In this document: positions 1 to 12,281 of the stretch, piece by piece
Position numbering within the stretch: position 1 is the first letter of the stretch
Layout: every line of letters starts with the position of its first letter
Assembly (NCBI RefSeq): GCF_029227915.1
Contig: NC_079884.1
Location: 13,082,001 to 13,146,000, forward strand
Source: Hydractinia symbiolongicarpus
Lineage: Eukaryota > Cnidaria > Hydrozoa > Anthoathecata > Hydractiniidae
Reading direction: 5' to 3'
Length of the DNA: 64,000 bases
Made by a program: the position numbers and the translations under genes
The notes under the pieces: model-generated
Told to the model about the DNA's origin: nothing
Database searches by the model: none
What the model saw: the letters and a program-made list of their open reading frames with translations, nothing else

Positions 1-64
1 CCTACTGGAAGGGAGTGTTTAAACGTTACTTTTGACTCACAACAAGTTTTGACTTAATTAAGGA

Positions 65-2756
65 GTGTCCGTAATTACACGTAAAAATTGACCCAACAAA
101 ACATTTTTTAGTCGTTACAGATCATTAGCGGGAAATGGTAAAACATTAAAAAAGCGAGATTTTTTATTTTCCTTTTTTATTCAAATCGACAACTGTAACA
201 TAAATATGTGTCACTTGACAATTCCGCCTTTGTAGCTCTCGCACAAACGCCATGGAACCATGCAAACCACGTATCGCAACCAATCCAGATGATTTTGTTG
301 CAAGCAACTGGTGGGTTTGACCTTTTACAGATAGCACAGTGCGTCTCACGCTCAAATTCTTCCTTGCTGCTACTTTCGTACTCACTCTCCGTCTCTTCAA
401 CTATCTCATTTTCTTGGCCGTCATCCAACTCGCTGTCATCACTTTCGAACGATATCATTGTTCTTTTCTGTCGCACAGATCGGGTTTTCAACATAACCCT
501 TTTTCGCCTTTTTTTTTCGGACTGCAGAGCTTCTTTACTTAGTTTTTTTCGTTCTCTCTCCTTTTTCCTTTCTTCTTTTGCCTTCTCTTCCAATTCTTTC
601 TTCTCCACCTTCTCTCGAAACGCTTGTCGATGCTCGTCGCTTGTGAGAACTCTCGCCTTAGTAATAATCCTGGTGTTCTTTTGTTTGTTAGGCTTTGGCG
701 CTGGAAATATAAAGGCATCAACCAAAGACGCTGGGATAATACCTGCTGCAACGAGAGGATTTACAGGTGTTGTTGGAGTGGAGGTGAAAGGGCTTGCTGC
801 AGTGGGAAGATTGGTTGGTGTTGTTGCAATCGACGAGGGCGGTGGAGTAGAAGCATCTGTTGAAGGTATTACTGGTGTAGAAAAAGAGCCACCAGGCAAC
901 GAATTAAAAGATGCTCCTGTTGAAGAACCTGGTACTGCTGGTGTTGTGGATGTTACAGTATTGTTTCCATTCGGAGCGGACGAAATAAAATCAACGCTGT
1001 TGTCTGGCATTAATCGCTCCTTGTCGATGGCGTCAGGGTTGAATGGACAGATCCCTGTTTTCTGAAATCCATTTTTAATAATGGTGATCCCCATCGATCC
1101 TTCAAACGCTGCCTTAAATATCGCAGTGAAATTTGTTTTACACACAGTTAGTGGAACAGTGTGGCCCATGGTTGCAAGCTTCAAATTATCTGTAATTTTT
1201 GAGAAATGCACCTTTAGAGGCTTGAAAATCGACACATCCAATGGCTGGAGTATATTGGTTGTGTGAGGGGGCAAACAGTACAAGTGGATTTGGTTCTCCA
1301 CTAGCATATCTATCATCTCTATATCGAGATGAGAACCGTGGCCATCCAAGATCAACAATATTGGTTTTTGTATGTATCTTGTCTGAGGAATAAACAGCTT
1401 TTCACACCACTGTTTAAAAAGCTCGATGTCCATGTAGCCGTTTGGCGAATGGGCGTATTGAGCATTGGTAGGACCATCTCTAGCATAAGGACCGGATGGG
1501 AAAGCCTTTTCAAAAATTATCATTGGAGGCAACGGCACTCCAGCAGCTGATACAGCGACATGGGCAGTGATGTGATCCCTATTTCCTTTGCTCTCAGAGT
1601 AGGGGTGCTTAGTTGATCTTGAGACGACAACCTTTTCAACGCGAGCATCCATGGAGATACCTGACTCGTCGCAATTGAAGATTCGATCTGGCTTATCGAG
1701 GATATCAAGATCGACCAATGTTTTTCTTAAAAGACCAAAGTGCTGTTTTATAACAGTCACATTGGCCATTCTAGAACGTCCTCTGTCGAGGCCGTCGGGT
1801 TTTCGCAGGGCAATTTCTCGCAAATTACGTTTCTTGAAACTGTCCCACCAAGTATGACCAGGACCACTGACACGGTTGAACGAGCTGGTACGCTTGCTTC
1901 GTTTTACGATGTTCCATGCAAAAACTTTTATTGCTGAAATACTTAACGGGTGTGCAATAGAAGCCATGTATTTGATATAATGAATTAACATTGTCTCCTC
2001 TTCTGGTGTCATTTCTGTTTTCCTTCCTGCCTTCGTCGTTCTATACTTTCCCCGAATTCGGTCGGATAAGGTCTGTTTTGGAACGCCGAATTCTTTTTGA
2101 GCCTTATGTAATGACATGCCATCCTTAACTGCTGCTAGGGCGTTACTCAAATTTTCTTCGGACCACTTTTTTTATTTTTGTTTTGGGCCCATTTCACCAA
2201 AGCTTAATGGCTAAAATAATGCGAAATACATGGTATTGAAGCAAAAAGAGATTTTATAACATAAAATCATAAAAAGAAATGATGTACAGAAGGAGAGCTC
2301 ATAAATAACACTATATTTTAAGTTTAATCATATTGCGCACATATACAAACTATGAGAAAAAAGCGTGATTTTGCCATAACATTTTGCTTTTTTTCCAGAG
2401 GCCGAAAAACACACTTCGGGTCGCTAAAAATCTGCCATATATATTTTTTATGTTACTATAGCTATTATATAATAAAATAAAATAAAAAATAATAATTACC
2501 TTGATTAATAAGATATAAAATGATTTGTTAGAATAAGTTTGTCGCACGAAACAAAAAATCAGCGAAAAGAAGCGAGTTTTTTAAATCCATTGTTTTGGTA
2601 TGAAACAGCGAGGCAAATCGAACGAAACCTATTAATCATAACGGCTTTGAGTAGGAGAGTCAAGACATCGTGAAATAAAGTTGGAAATACAAGGTTAAGT
2701 GGTGGAAAACTTTAATTTACTAAAGTGTCCGTAATTGTACGTGTCCGTAATTGTAC
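65..2756 (-). mobile_element. pogo-like DNA transposon, approximate extent
   Basis: The transposase gene is flanked by related short sequences: GTGTCCGTAATTACACGT at 65-82, and a tandem pair of GTGTCCGTAATTGTAC at 2725-2740 and 2741-2756. They lie in the same orientation rather than inverted, so they may be internal binding sites or rearranged ends rather than true terminal inverted repeats. The exact ends and a TA target duplication are not established. Confidence 0.5.
177..2192 (-). pseudogene. pogo/Tigger-type transposase with C-terminal PHD finger, stop at codon 7
   Basis: This is a cut-and-paste DNA transposase of the Tc1/mariner superfamily, pogo branch, expected to act in the nucleus. 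The natural start looks like the ATG at 2190-2192, giving MGPKQK, but codon 7 (2172-2174) is TAA. After it the frame is open for 664 codons to a stop at 177. A psq-type helix-turn-helix follows (KKWSEENLSNALAAVKDGMS, then FGVPKQTL). The DDE catalytic core has Asp in NCDESG (near residue 175), Asp in LDGHGSH (near 283) and Asp in LQPLDVSIFK (near 319). A Pro/Thr/Ser-rich linker and a Lys/Arg/Glu coiled region come next, then a Cys/His-rich PHD-like finger from CAICK to CYSC in the last 50 residues. The next in-frame ATG (2117) would remove half of the DNA-binding helix. Apart from the stop it looks intact. An upstream exon replacing the start cannot be excluded. Confidence 0.85.
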
Positions 2757-4861
2757 GTTTATACGCTAACTATATAAACATTTTATTTTTAAAATTTGGC
2801 TACTAACAGACTGTATAAAAACTCTAAATTTATAATACACACTAGTTACACCTAGCTAGCTAGCTACGATTTTTACTGTGTGCAAAGACTGGCCTGGTCA
2901 ATTTAACAGTACCTGCAAATTCGTTTTTTGTGTAGCTATATACCCCAAATATAATTTTTAATGTGCCTGCGAATGTTTGTTAGGTCTTGCAAACAACAGA
3001 GCTTGTGTGGCACATCCCTTCTTTAAAATCTAAAAGGTGTCTGAATATGGGCCTAACATGTCTCCTGCTTAATCTTGTGATGCCTTGCCCAGTCTTAAGA
3101 CTGGGCATTTATATGTCCAAAGATTGGGCTGTGTTGTTAGCGTCACCCATATGAACCTATTGGTGTTAAAAAACAGCATGAACTGTTATGGAAAATATCC
3201 GTATGTAAAAGGTGGCGACTTGTTGCATGTTGTCACGTCAGATTTGCAGAACTGTTGAAATTTTTACCTCCAATCAGGATGGTTAAAAGGACTGTGTGCC
3301 TTTTGTAGCTATAGCTAAGTAAGCTAAAGGTTTTTAAATTTTGTATAAATGAGCTAAAAGTCTTTATATCTGTGCAATTTGCAGAAAGCTTAAGTCTTAG
3401 AAATCGTTACATGTAAAATATTTACCTCATCTGTATCGCGAAGAGGAATTTCTACCGAAGTTATCGCCACCATCTTGCCCGTCTTGCTTTGATTGTTCAA
3501 AATCTGAGTCCTAAGTAGATATTGTGATCAGTGGCAATCTATAAAGCCGCATGTTATTTCTCGAGACTTCGTGTCCTGTCCTTCCTCGTCCTCAGATCTT
3601 TTTTGATATGCATCCTCCCCTCGCGCACACTACGTTGCTTGTAGTATCACTGAGAACAGTGAGCACTCTAATATTTCTAAAATCGTTATATAATCTGGGT
3701 TTTTAGTGAATATATGTGGCAAGAATCTCGACAATAGAATGAAGAAAATAGATATAATGGCAACCTCGATCCCAGGAAATTTCATCTAAGCATGTTGCAA
3801 CCTCGATCCCAGGAACTGTTTCTGATATGAGAATAAAAAGCGTCTTATCGTCATCAAAAGACGCTGCATTGAACGATTTGGTTGAACTTATTGCTGTATG
3901 TGTTAAACTTTACTTTTAAACGTTTTTACTGTATAGATTGTTAAAACACATTTTGATTTAAAATAGCCTGCCCCTTTAAATAAACTGGTATAAACCCACG
4001 TTCAGCAAGGAGGGTTGGTTGTAAGACTACATTTATCACTGCGAAAGCCACCATATCATCATAAAAAGTTATCAAAAAGAAAAATTTGAAGAGGGCTCCC
4101 TGGAATAGGGTTAGGGCAAGACATTTACAAATAGAATATGTTTTGTAAAAATTAAATGTTGCGTGATGTTAGAATCGAAGAACAAGTACATTGACTACAT
4201 GTTCACCATCTTGAATATTTAAACCCCATGTAATTTGCAATCTTGCTAACATTTGTAACAATTAAGCAATAGATCAAAATACTCAAACACAATTGGCGAT
4301 TTGTTGTTGGAGAGAGACAAACCTCGCTAAAAGTAGAATGAGTTCAACTTTGTCGCTGAGCTCAAGAGCTGCTTCTGAGCACAAAAAACTGTCAACCAGC
4401 ACAAATTTGTCAAATTGTGCTGAAAAAGTTCTTGAGCTTTTTGTGCTGTTGTGAAAAATGCTAAATAGAAAGGAACCTTTGTTAACCGGAGAAAATTTAG
4501 TGTATATCTGGCATTTGGCTTAAATGATGACTATAGGCGTGGATTAATTTTGGTGGCTTTGATTTAATTTGGCGGGAAAAAACGAATTTTTAAAAAAAAT
4601 CGAGTATAGAAAAGGCGCTGCAGAAAGCATTATATATCGCTTTCATTCATCTTCCATTAATTTTATTGAAAGTGTGCGATTAAAATCCGTCTGATTAGTT
4701 GTGCCTGATTTTTAAACGAATAGATAAAATGGGTTCTCAATTTGGCGATTGATCACCACCTTCATCAAACAATTTTCTTCAATTTTAAATAAATGCCCTA
4801 GACGCTCATTTATGAAAATACGGTATAGTATCTATAATATATATATTTTCACGCAAATTAT
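2757..4861. other. intergenic spacer
   Basis: No convincing exon was seen on either strand. The stretch is AT-rich. It holds a 22-bp perfect palindrome (3086-3107) and two direct copies of CAACCTCGATCCCAGG (3761-3776 and 3798-3813), which belong to the dispersed motif family discussed in the findings. The 3' UTR of the leftward ALG12 gene should lie at its right edge. Confidence 0.5.
3086..3107. repeat. 22-bp perfect palindrome
   Basis: The sequence TGCCCAGTCTT is followed directly by its exact reverse complement AAGACTGGGCA, with no spacer. It lies in intergenic DNA. No neighbouring gene explains it. Confidence 0.8.
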
Positions 4862-6109
4862 TCACGTTTTTAACTTTAATACACATAATTGTTCCTCTTC
4901 TATAATTTCCAGGAAAGGGATTGACTTTTTGATGTGTAGTCTAGAAAATCCTTTAACAGAAACTTGAATAACATACTGATCCAATGCAGGACATGGTGCT
5001 TCGACTATAAGATGATCGTACGAGTAAACTTGTCGAGTTAATTTGAACGATTCATCTTTTGAATATCTAAATAAAATTATAGACATACTTCAAAAACTGG
5101 GGAATCAGGGTTTCTTCCAACTTTTTCTAAAACCCTTAAATCTTAACGGACCCATTTCATATAAATATCGAAGGTCGTTTTACTACACTTGTGCACATGT
5201 AAAACTTGGCATTTAAAAGTAATGGAGGTAAAGAAAACAACACAACGACGTCTCTGGGGTCAGAAATGATGTCATTTTGGTTAAGTAATGTTTCCTTTTT
5301 CATCAACTCTGGTCCACTAGCAAATCAGCGAGTCCACTGTAAACTCACGCTTTTTCTGAGTGCATTACTTGGTTATTTTTACTTACGTCCAATTAGAATA
5401 CAACTCTCCAAATCGGGAGACACCCGACTGCGCAGCCTTGTTACATATATGCACTGCTTTGTGTTCTAGAACGAGAATAAGAAAATTATTATCCTATTTA
5501 ATATTAAAATTATCCTATTTATTATCTATTTAATCTTATAAAAAGATGAAAAAAATCGAATTTACAAAGCTGTCCCCAATTTTCTCTCGTGTAAATATAG
5601 AGCATACAGAAAAATGTGGTAAGAATTTAATTTCGTGATTACTACTAAAATTAATGATGTGAATTCACATCAAAGAGTTCTACTGAACTTACTGTGTCAT
5701 GTTATAAAAAAACCCAGTGTGCTTGCACAAGCACTAATTTGGGATGTCTTAAAAAACATGAAATCCCAAGTCTTAAACTTCAGAGGAATAACACGTTGTA
5801 GTTCAATCACCTACCTTGTTTAGTTGGATGATTTAATCGATGCAGTAACGAAAACGCTTCTCCACCAGGATAATTTCGACTGGATATAGCACTTAATAGA
5901 CTTGTTGTGCACAAGCTAGCAAACACAGCTCCCACCGCAAATAACTTGAATAATCGAGTCAACTTGTCGTAGCTTTTGAAAGCATGTAAACTGTAAATAA
6001 AGAGGCAAGAAAGTTCTCAAAACGATACCATCTATTAGAAAACTAACGCTCAAAACCAACAACGACAAACATTACACAGCAAACAACAAACAACAACGAC
6101 AAACATCAG

Positions 6110-6172
<63 letters not shown>

Positions 6173-9100
6173 TCAACAAACAACAACGAAAAACAACAAT
6201 AAACAAAAGACAACAACAACAACGACAACGACAAACAACAACAACAATGACAAACGACGGCAAGCGGCAACAACAAAAACAAAAATAACAACAACAACAA
6301 CAAGCAAAAATGTAAACAAACAAACAAACAAACAAACTTAGCTACCTTCTGGTTATTCCAATGCTAGCTGCAATGTTCAACACTGGAAACACGTATATAA
6401 TAAACCTTAACTCCTTGTGTGGCAGTATGGAATATATGAGTATGTACAAAATAGTTGCCACAAATAACATTCTCAATTCACGATACTGACTTGAACACAT
6501 TCCAATTGGTACGAAAAGAAGAGAAAACGACATACAACGAGGTATTGCTGAGTAAAAATACCAAAAGAATGGTAAAGTCTAAAATTTTAGTCAAGGATAA
6601 ACAGTTCATACAAGACATGCAATAAACTGCAGACGCTACTAGTAAACGCTTGGGGAATTCCCCTAAGTTACATTCATAACGTGTACAAAAAAAAAAGAAT
6701 TGAAAAGATACACCCCAATTAGAGCTTTTATTGAGAACAGTGTTATAAAACAATACTTCCCCTTCAGGCCACACCCATCTTTGCCAAAAGTACGAATCGA
6801 CTAGGACTGTACTACCTAAAATATTTTCAACATGGTAGATGACAAACAAGAAAAACAACAACAAATAAACTAACAGTAACAACGCTCAGAATAAGTTTAT
6901 AAACCTGAGGGTAGTCAGAGCTTTTTTAAGTTAGCTAGACAGACATATATAACGAGAAAACGATGAAAACATTTAATATGTATAGGTTACATGTAACGGT
7001 TACACTGCTCCAATTTAAAGGACGTACCTAGAGCAATAGTTCCTGCCATACTACCCTGGATTAACAGCTCCGTGACACATATTTGTTTATTGATCAGTTT
7101 TATAATTAACAACAAACCCATAAAAATGCAAAGTTCTGAACGAAAGATGATAATGGCAAATGCTGAGTACCATATAAAGCTTTTGTTTTGATTTCGTATC
7201 CAGCAAGATATTGCAAGGACAACTAAAATATAATGTTAGGGTGTCAACTAATTTGACTTTAATTTCAATTATAATAAAACAGAGCAGAAGCCGAAAATGT
7301 AAAACCCCACAAAACTTTCATTAACTTTTTTTAAAACTTTTTTAATTTTTCCTGTGATTCTACTGACTTTTTCAAACATTTATCGACCAACGTCCAAAAA
7401 CCTAGTTTTCGTTATGACTTCATGAATACAGAAACACATTTTTTTTCTGGCCTATGCTCACCATTTTAAAATAACTTCTTCGTGAACCATGATAATTATT
7501 TACTAGGTACGCTTACTCAGACATAAGGTTCAATTCACACCATCTTGAGTAAGTTTAACTCAATTTACAAGTAAACAACTTTCATTATCAAAATGGGTGC
7601 TTTTTGTATGGAATAATTTTAGCGATTGGTATGCAAATAGCTTTTTAGTTAAATTCATCTGAAGAATTTATTTTTACTCTTGTTGCATAAATTGAACTTT
7701 CGTGATTTATTGGGAGTAGCGAATAGTATCTTGAAATACCCACACAAAAAGAATGAATATCAACCCCTATTAAAATTATTACCATTGAGGTTGACGCTAG
7801 AATGCAAACACACTTACATTTTAAAACAGGATTGGGGAGATTTTTTTAAATTATTTGAGATGAAAAAACCTATGAAATAATATGGTGGGGAATGCATAAT
7901 GAAAACAGTACTTGTAAACACAACATGGTATTATTCAATCTCACATTTTGAACAGTGGCTTAACGATCCTTAGAAAAGGAAATAAATAAAGTAAAACACA
8001 AATCTTACCCAAAATTAATGCAAATGTGTTTGGTAATGTTCTTGAAGAATAAAACAAGAAATGAAATTGTGAAACCATTAAGATGGTCATAAGTTTTCCA
8101 ATACTTGGATTAGCTCGATTACTAACACTACGTTGCAACTTGATAAATGCCACACAAACCAGCAAACCAAGAATAGCACGAGCTGAAAATATAATTTAAA
8201 AATATAATTAGTATTGGTATCACCTACTGTTAATTACCGCTATGTAAATGGGTTGGATGGTTACATGCTAATAGAATTCTAGCCCACCCAGACAGTTTAG
8301 TTCTTCTTGTCACATTGGGGACTATATCAAATCCTTAGAGATATTAACTAAACTCTTCCTGTTGCCCTCTGATTGATGTTACTTTTACTTTTACTTTAAT
8401 AGTAGTTTTGTTTATTGGAATATCAGTTTGAAATACATTCCGTTCACTTTCGAATTCATGTTTGACTACAATACTTAATATAAAATTAACATCTGCTACT
8501 CGTTGCCTTAATCATTGCTAGCACATTTTAAAATTTATACCTTAAGTTGACTATTTTTCAAAAAGACTTATTTTTGCCGGGTTCAAACAATTGCATTTCA
8601 CAAATCAATCAAGTTGAGATATTTAGCAAAGTGTTATTTTCGTAATTTAAATTCATCTGGACCATTTATAAATAAGGTATCCTTTAATTGACCTTGGTCA
8701 TATCACAGAGCCGATTATAATATTTTTGAATTATATAAAAAAAATCACTGAGAAAAGAGGGGAAAAAAAGAAACAATCCTCTTGTTTTCCAAACAATATT
8801 GTTAAGATTAATTTTGGTGAATTTACCTTTTCAGGAATCGTTGCACCAACATCTCTAGTTTAGGAATTTAGATTAAATTTCTGAAATTTTTAAAAATTAA
8901 TCAACTTAAGTTAATTATTAAGAAATCACAGAGGAAAATCACTGATCTTAACATTTTCAGGCTCGTTTGGATGCCTGTATTGTTTGCTGGAAACTCTGAT
9001 AAGATAAAAGTACAAGATGAACAAAATACTTACAGAGAATTTGGACATAGAATTTGGACACATGTGAATAATGTAACACTTCTGCAATAGGATAGGCTAT

Positions 9101-9906
9101 GCTAGCCACTACAAGTGGGCCAAGAAATGTTCTTGGGACAACACCAGGAAATTCAAGATGATCATACTGCAAAATAAGATAACACAATATGTAGAGGGAC
9201 CTAAAAAATAGTACCAATTCTTACAAGTAGACAATTTTGTCAGTGAAAACATCCATACGCCCAAACGTATGCACCAAATAGCTCATTTTCCGAACAGTAT
9301 TGAATATTGATTAAAAAAGGTCTGATAAGTAAAAACAAGTCCTTTTTCACAAGAAAAGAAGCTTGTATGACATCATTATTTTTTAAACATTTAATATTTA
9401 TACAAAAAAAATTTGTAAATGTGGTTGTTAAAAAAAAAGATTGCCCAAAATATTCAAAATATTTTTTTACATTTTTATACAGAGTGAAAAAACAATGTGC
9501 TTATAGCATACAGTTAAAAAAAATTGTGACACAAGTTACAAAACGCAAACATGTGCACACCCTACACTAAACAGAACATAGTCTAAGCACTTAAATATCC
9601 TGACTTTGTGTACCCTATTGCACTACACAATGCATATCATAACGAAAAAGTGTAACAGTAGTTGATAGAAACGGGAAAACAAATATTAGATTCAACTAAA
9701 CTTGAAACTTGCCACTTGGAACTTGCACCCACAACCTCTCGCTGGCAAACACTTATACTTACCAAGGATATGTCAGCCTTGTGATGCAAAATATCATGTA
9801 TAGCCTGCAAATTGAAACTTTCTTCAACTTTCGTATAGGGACAGATCCACAAATGGCCCAACATTACAGCTACTAACATAAGATTCAATATAGTCGATGA
9901 CAGCAT
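4862..9906 (-). CDS. ALG12: ALG12, Dol-P-Man:Man7GlcNAc2-PP-Dol alpha-1,6-mannosyltransferase
   Basis: This GT22-family ER membrane enzyme adds the eighth mannose (alpha-1,6) to the lipid-linked N-glycan precursor, using dolichyl-phosphate mannose. Nine exons join in phase: 9906-9763, 9166-9034, 8182-8009, 7222-7028, 6815-6712, 6578-6346, 5990-5815, 5465-5387 and 5066-4862. They total 1443 nt, giving 480 residues against about 488 in human. Family marks are [14 protein letters not shown] (residues 21-34), [65 protein letters not shown]-type [16 protein letters not shown] (about 300-315), NYPGG and AAQSGVSRF. Hydrophobic segments run throughout, as expected for a multi-pass enzyme. All introns have GT/AG ends; the start is the only ATG before the conserved first exon. 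It lies 738 bp downstream of BUD13 on the same strand. It appears functional. Confidence 0.93.
6072..6330. repeat. (CAA)n-rich simple repeat in ALG12 intron 6
   Basis: A nearly pure CAA run covers about 6109-6180, with degraded CAA/CGA repeats on both sides, between ALG12 exons 6 and 7. Its translation on the other strand gives artificial poly-Leu and poly-Val frames, which are not genes. Confidence 0.9.
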
Positions 9907-10644
9907 TGTTTTATCTATCCTAATGTTTACTAAGAGTAAAATTATAGCAGTAATGTGAATAATTGTAGGTGATGTCTAAGGCTACTGTTTCATGAACTCA
10001 TTTTTTGGGAGATTACATTGCGACATAAAATCACATATTTTTGGCGAGTTAGGGGCATTATAAAGGTACATTAATCCTAAACGGAGGTGAGGGATTACAT
10101 CATAAGAAACAAAAATGAACAAGGGTATGTACTGAGTATGTTTTTTCTCTAAAAAAATGATTGTTAATGTGTAAAAACAACCTGATTTTTTCAACATATT
10201 ATCAGCATAGTGAGGACTAAATTCTCGTTGCTTTTTTTAAGGCCTTCATTGTGAACACAACAACAAAGTGGAAATAGGGAGGAAGGGGGAGGGATACTTG
10301 AGTGAACATATTTCTTGAATGCCCCCTCCTCCTTTCCTAAGTGATAAAGAATAAAATCATGCCAAATGTGAATACATCCCTGATAACAACATGGTTTCTT
10401 TATAAAACGGACTTTGTCAAAATTCACAATAGTAACAAAAAGAAAGATGTATCATATCACATATTAACCTTATACTTACCTGGCCTTAAATGCAAAAGGT
10501 TTTGACATGTGTAAAATGACAATATAATAGATTTCCAATGACAAAAACAAATAACAACAGTAAACAGTGAATAGTGAACTCACTTCTGTATTTGATTTTA
10601 CTATATAATTCTGTATTGTTTACAAAGTTAAAATTAAATCTTCT
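9907..10644. other. spacer between BUD13 and ALG12
   Basis: This short spacer should contain the BUD13 3' UTR and the ALG12 promoter and 5' UTR, since both genes run leftwards. No repeat family and no further exon was recognised. A purine-rich GGAGGAAGGGGGAGGG tract lies near 10278-10295. Confidence 0.5.
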
Positions 10645-11847
10645 TCACATGTCCTCCACACTCCATTTATAAGCATCTGTTGTAAGAGATTTAGCATTGT
10701 TGATTGCTGTAAACCTCTTTTTCTCAAATCCATTTGATCTATCTACACCATCGTAACGATAACCTGGCGAGATATTAAACCTATTTGGTGGAGGTGGTGG
10801 ACCATTATATTTTGGCTTACTCGCTTTTGTTTTTTTATTTTTACTTTTTGAAATAAAAGCTAACATGGGATCGCCTTCACGATCTTGATTTTTTAATAAA
10901 ACATCTAAGTCCTTGTCATCTTTATACCTAGCTAAAGGTTTTTCTACTTCGTTTAAATCATCCTGCAGTTTTTGTTGGTAGTTTTTTTCCTGTGCTAGTC
11001 CTTTACCCCAACGTGCATGTTCCTCAATTTGCTTCAGCTTTTCTTCTTCTGCTCTTCTCTTTTCTAACTCCTCAAACTTTAAATCTATTTTCTTTCCAGA
11101 CTTGTCACGGTAGATTGTTGCTGCACCCTTCCCAGAGACCGACGTATCCATTTTATTAATCTGCTGCATTTCTTGTTTTCGTCTTCTTTCATTTTCTTCT
11201 CTCAACTCTGCTCCTGTGCGCAATCCAGCTTTCTTTCCACTGCTCATAATTTCTGGTACTTCTTCTTTTCTATGTTCATGTTCATGCCTTTTTTTCTTAC
11301 GAACAGGAGATAAATCAATGTCACTGTCTTTTTTACACTTGCCTCTACGCACTGGAGATAAGTCTGAATCCAAATCTTTCTTTGCTTTTTTTTGTCGTTC
11401 AGGCGAAAGATCAGATGATCCACTGGAGTCGTGTCTTTTTCGCATCCTTACAGGTGAAATATCGCTGTCTGAAGAGTCATGTCGTTTTTTTCTATTACGA
11501 ACTGGGGAAAGATCTAAGTTATCATCATTGTATTTGTTGGAGTTGTTATCTTTATCAAATGAGTTAAGGGGAGCCCATTTTGATTTTTTTAATTCCATAC
11601 TTTCTTCTAATTCTTTGGTTAAAACAGTAGCACCATCAAGTGCATAAAGCAATGGTTTCTCCTCTTGTAAATCAAATTCTCCATCTGAATCTATTGTTTT
11701 TATGTCATTGAACATTATATCATTGTCTACAATTTTGATGTTGTTTCTAGATTTTTTGACTTTCTTCTTTCTTTTTTTGGTTTTATCATTTTTCCCTTCT
11801 CCATCCATATATTTCTTCAAATACTCCAGTTTTGATATTGAAGTCAT
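10645..11847 (-). CDS. BUD13: BUD13 homolog, RES complex splicing factor
   Basis: BUD13 is a subunit of the RES (retention and splicing) complex, which binds the activated spliceosome together with the SNIP1/Pml1 and RBMX2/Snu17 type partners. One open frame from ATG at 11847 to a stop at 10645 encodes 400 residues. The N-terminus (SKLEYLKKYM, then KKRKKKVKK) matches the family start. The middle holds five to six copies of a D-L/I-SPVR module within KKRHDSS-type basic and acidic stretches (about residues 110-185), like the SP/RHDS repeats of vertebrate BUD13. The conserved C-terminal domain includes ATIYRDKSGKKID, GDPM, YNGPPPPPNRFNI and SPGYRYDGVDRSNGFEKK. It is shorter than human (about 619) because the repeat region is shorter. 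The coding region has no intron. Confidence 0.95.
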   Translation of the reverse strand: MTSISKLEYLKKYMDGEGKNDKTKKRKKKVKKSRNNIKIVDNDIMFNDIKTIDSDGEFDLQEEKPLLYALDGATVLTKELEESMELKKSKWAPLNSFDKDNNSNKYNDDNLDLSPVRNRKKRHDSSDSDISPVRMRKRHDSSGSSDLSPERQKKAKKDLDSDLSPVRRGKCKKDSDIDLSPVRKKKRHEHEHRKEEVPEIMSSGKKAGLRTGAELREENERRRKQEMQQINKMDTSVSGKGAATIYRDKSGKKIDLKFEELEKRRAEEEKLKQIEEHARWGKGLAQEKNYQQKLQDDLNEVEKPLARYKDDKDLDVLLKNQDREGDPMLAFISKSKNKKTKASKPKYNGPPPPPNRFNISPGYRYDGVDRSNGFEKKRFTAINNAKSLTTDAYKWSVEDM

Positions 11848-12278
11848 GCTGATTAAAGTTTATACCTAAAGATATTGCATTATGTTAAAGAGTTTCATAT
11901 GCATTTTTAGGAAAGTCTGAGGTTGTGGTTGAGATGTCTGATTGTTATTTTGATAACTGGTAACATTTAATCTTAACAGCACATTATTCTGAAGAGGATG
12001 CCTGATTTGTGTTTGCAATTTTTTTCTAATGCAATTTTTCTTTAAATAGGATATAACTTGAACTTATAGTTTTGTTCTTAATATCTCTTAATTTAACTAT
12101 TGTTTGTGTATGGGAGCATGCAATTGAAAAACAAAATATCAATTGCTGATGCGACACACAAGTTTGATGACGTCAAGTATTATACATAGGCAAACACTAA
12201 ATGGATTGAATTAGAAAGGCTGTAACATGTTCTAATGTAGGAGAAATCAACTATGTTATATTGCATAAGGCATTAAAT
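11848..12278. other. BUD13 upstream region
   Basis: The BUD13 promoter and 5' UTR are expected here. The DNA is AT-rich and no exon or repeat was recognised. It ends at the TTA duplication of the adjacent transposon. Confidence 0.4.
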
Positions 12279-12281
12279 TTA

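Noticed and set aside
208-1065. 285-codon frame on the plus strand
   Set aside because: It lies wholly opposite the transposase frame, whose motifs are clear; its Ser/Leu/Val-rich content is the antisense of that gene.
6072-6335. Cys/Leu/Val-rich frames on the minus strand
   Set aside because: Produced by the CAA microsatellite in an ALG12 intron.
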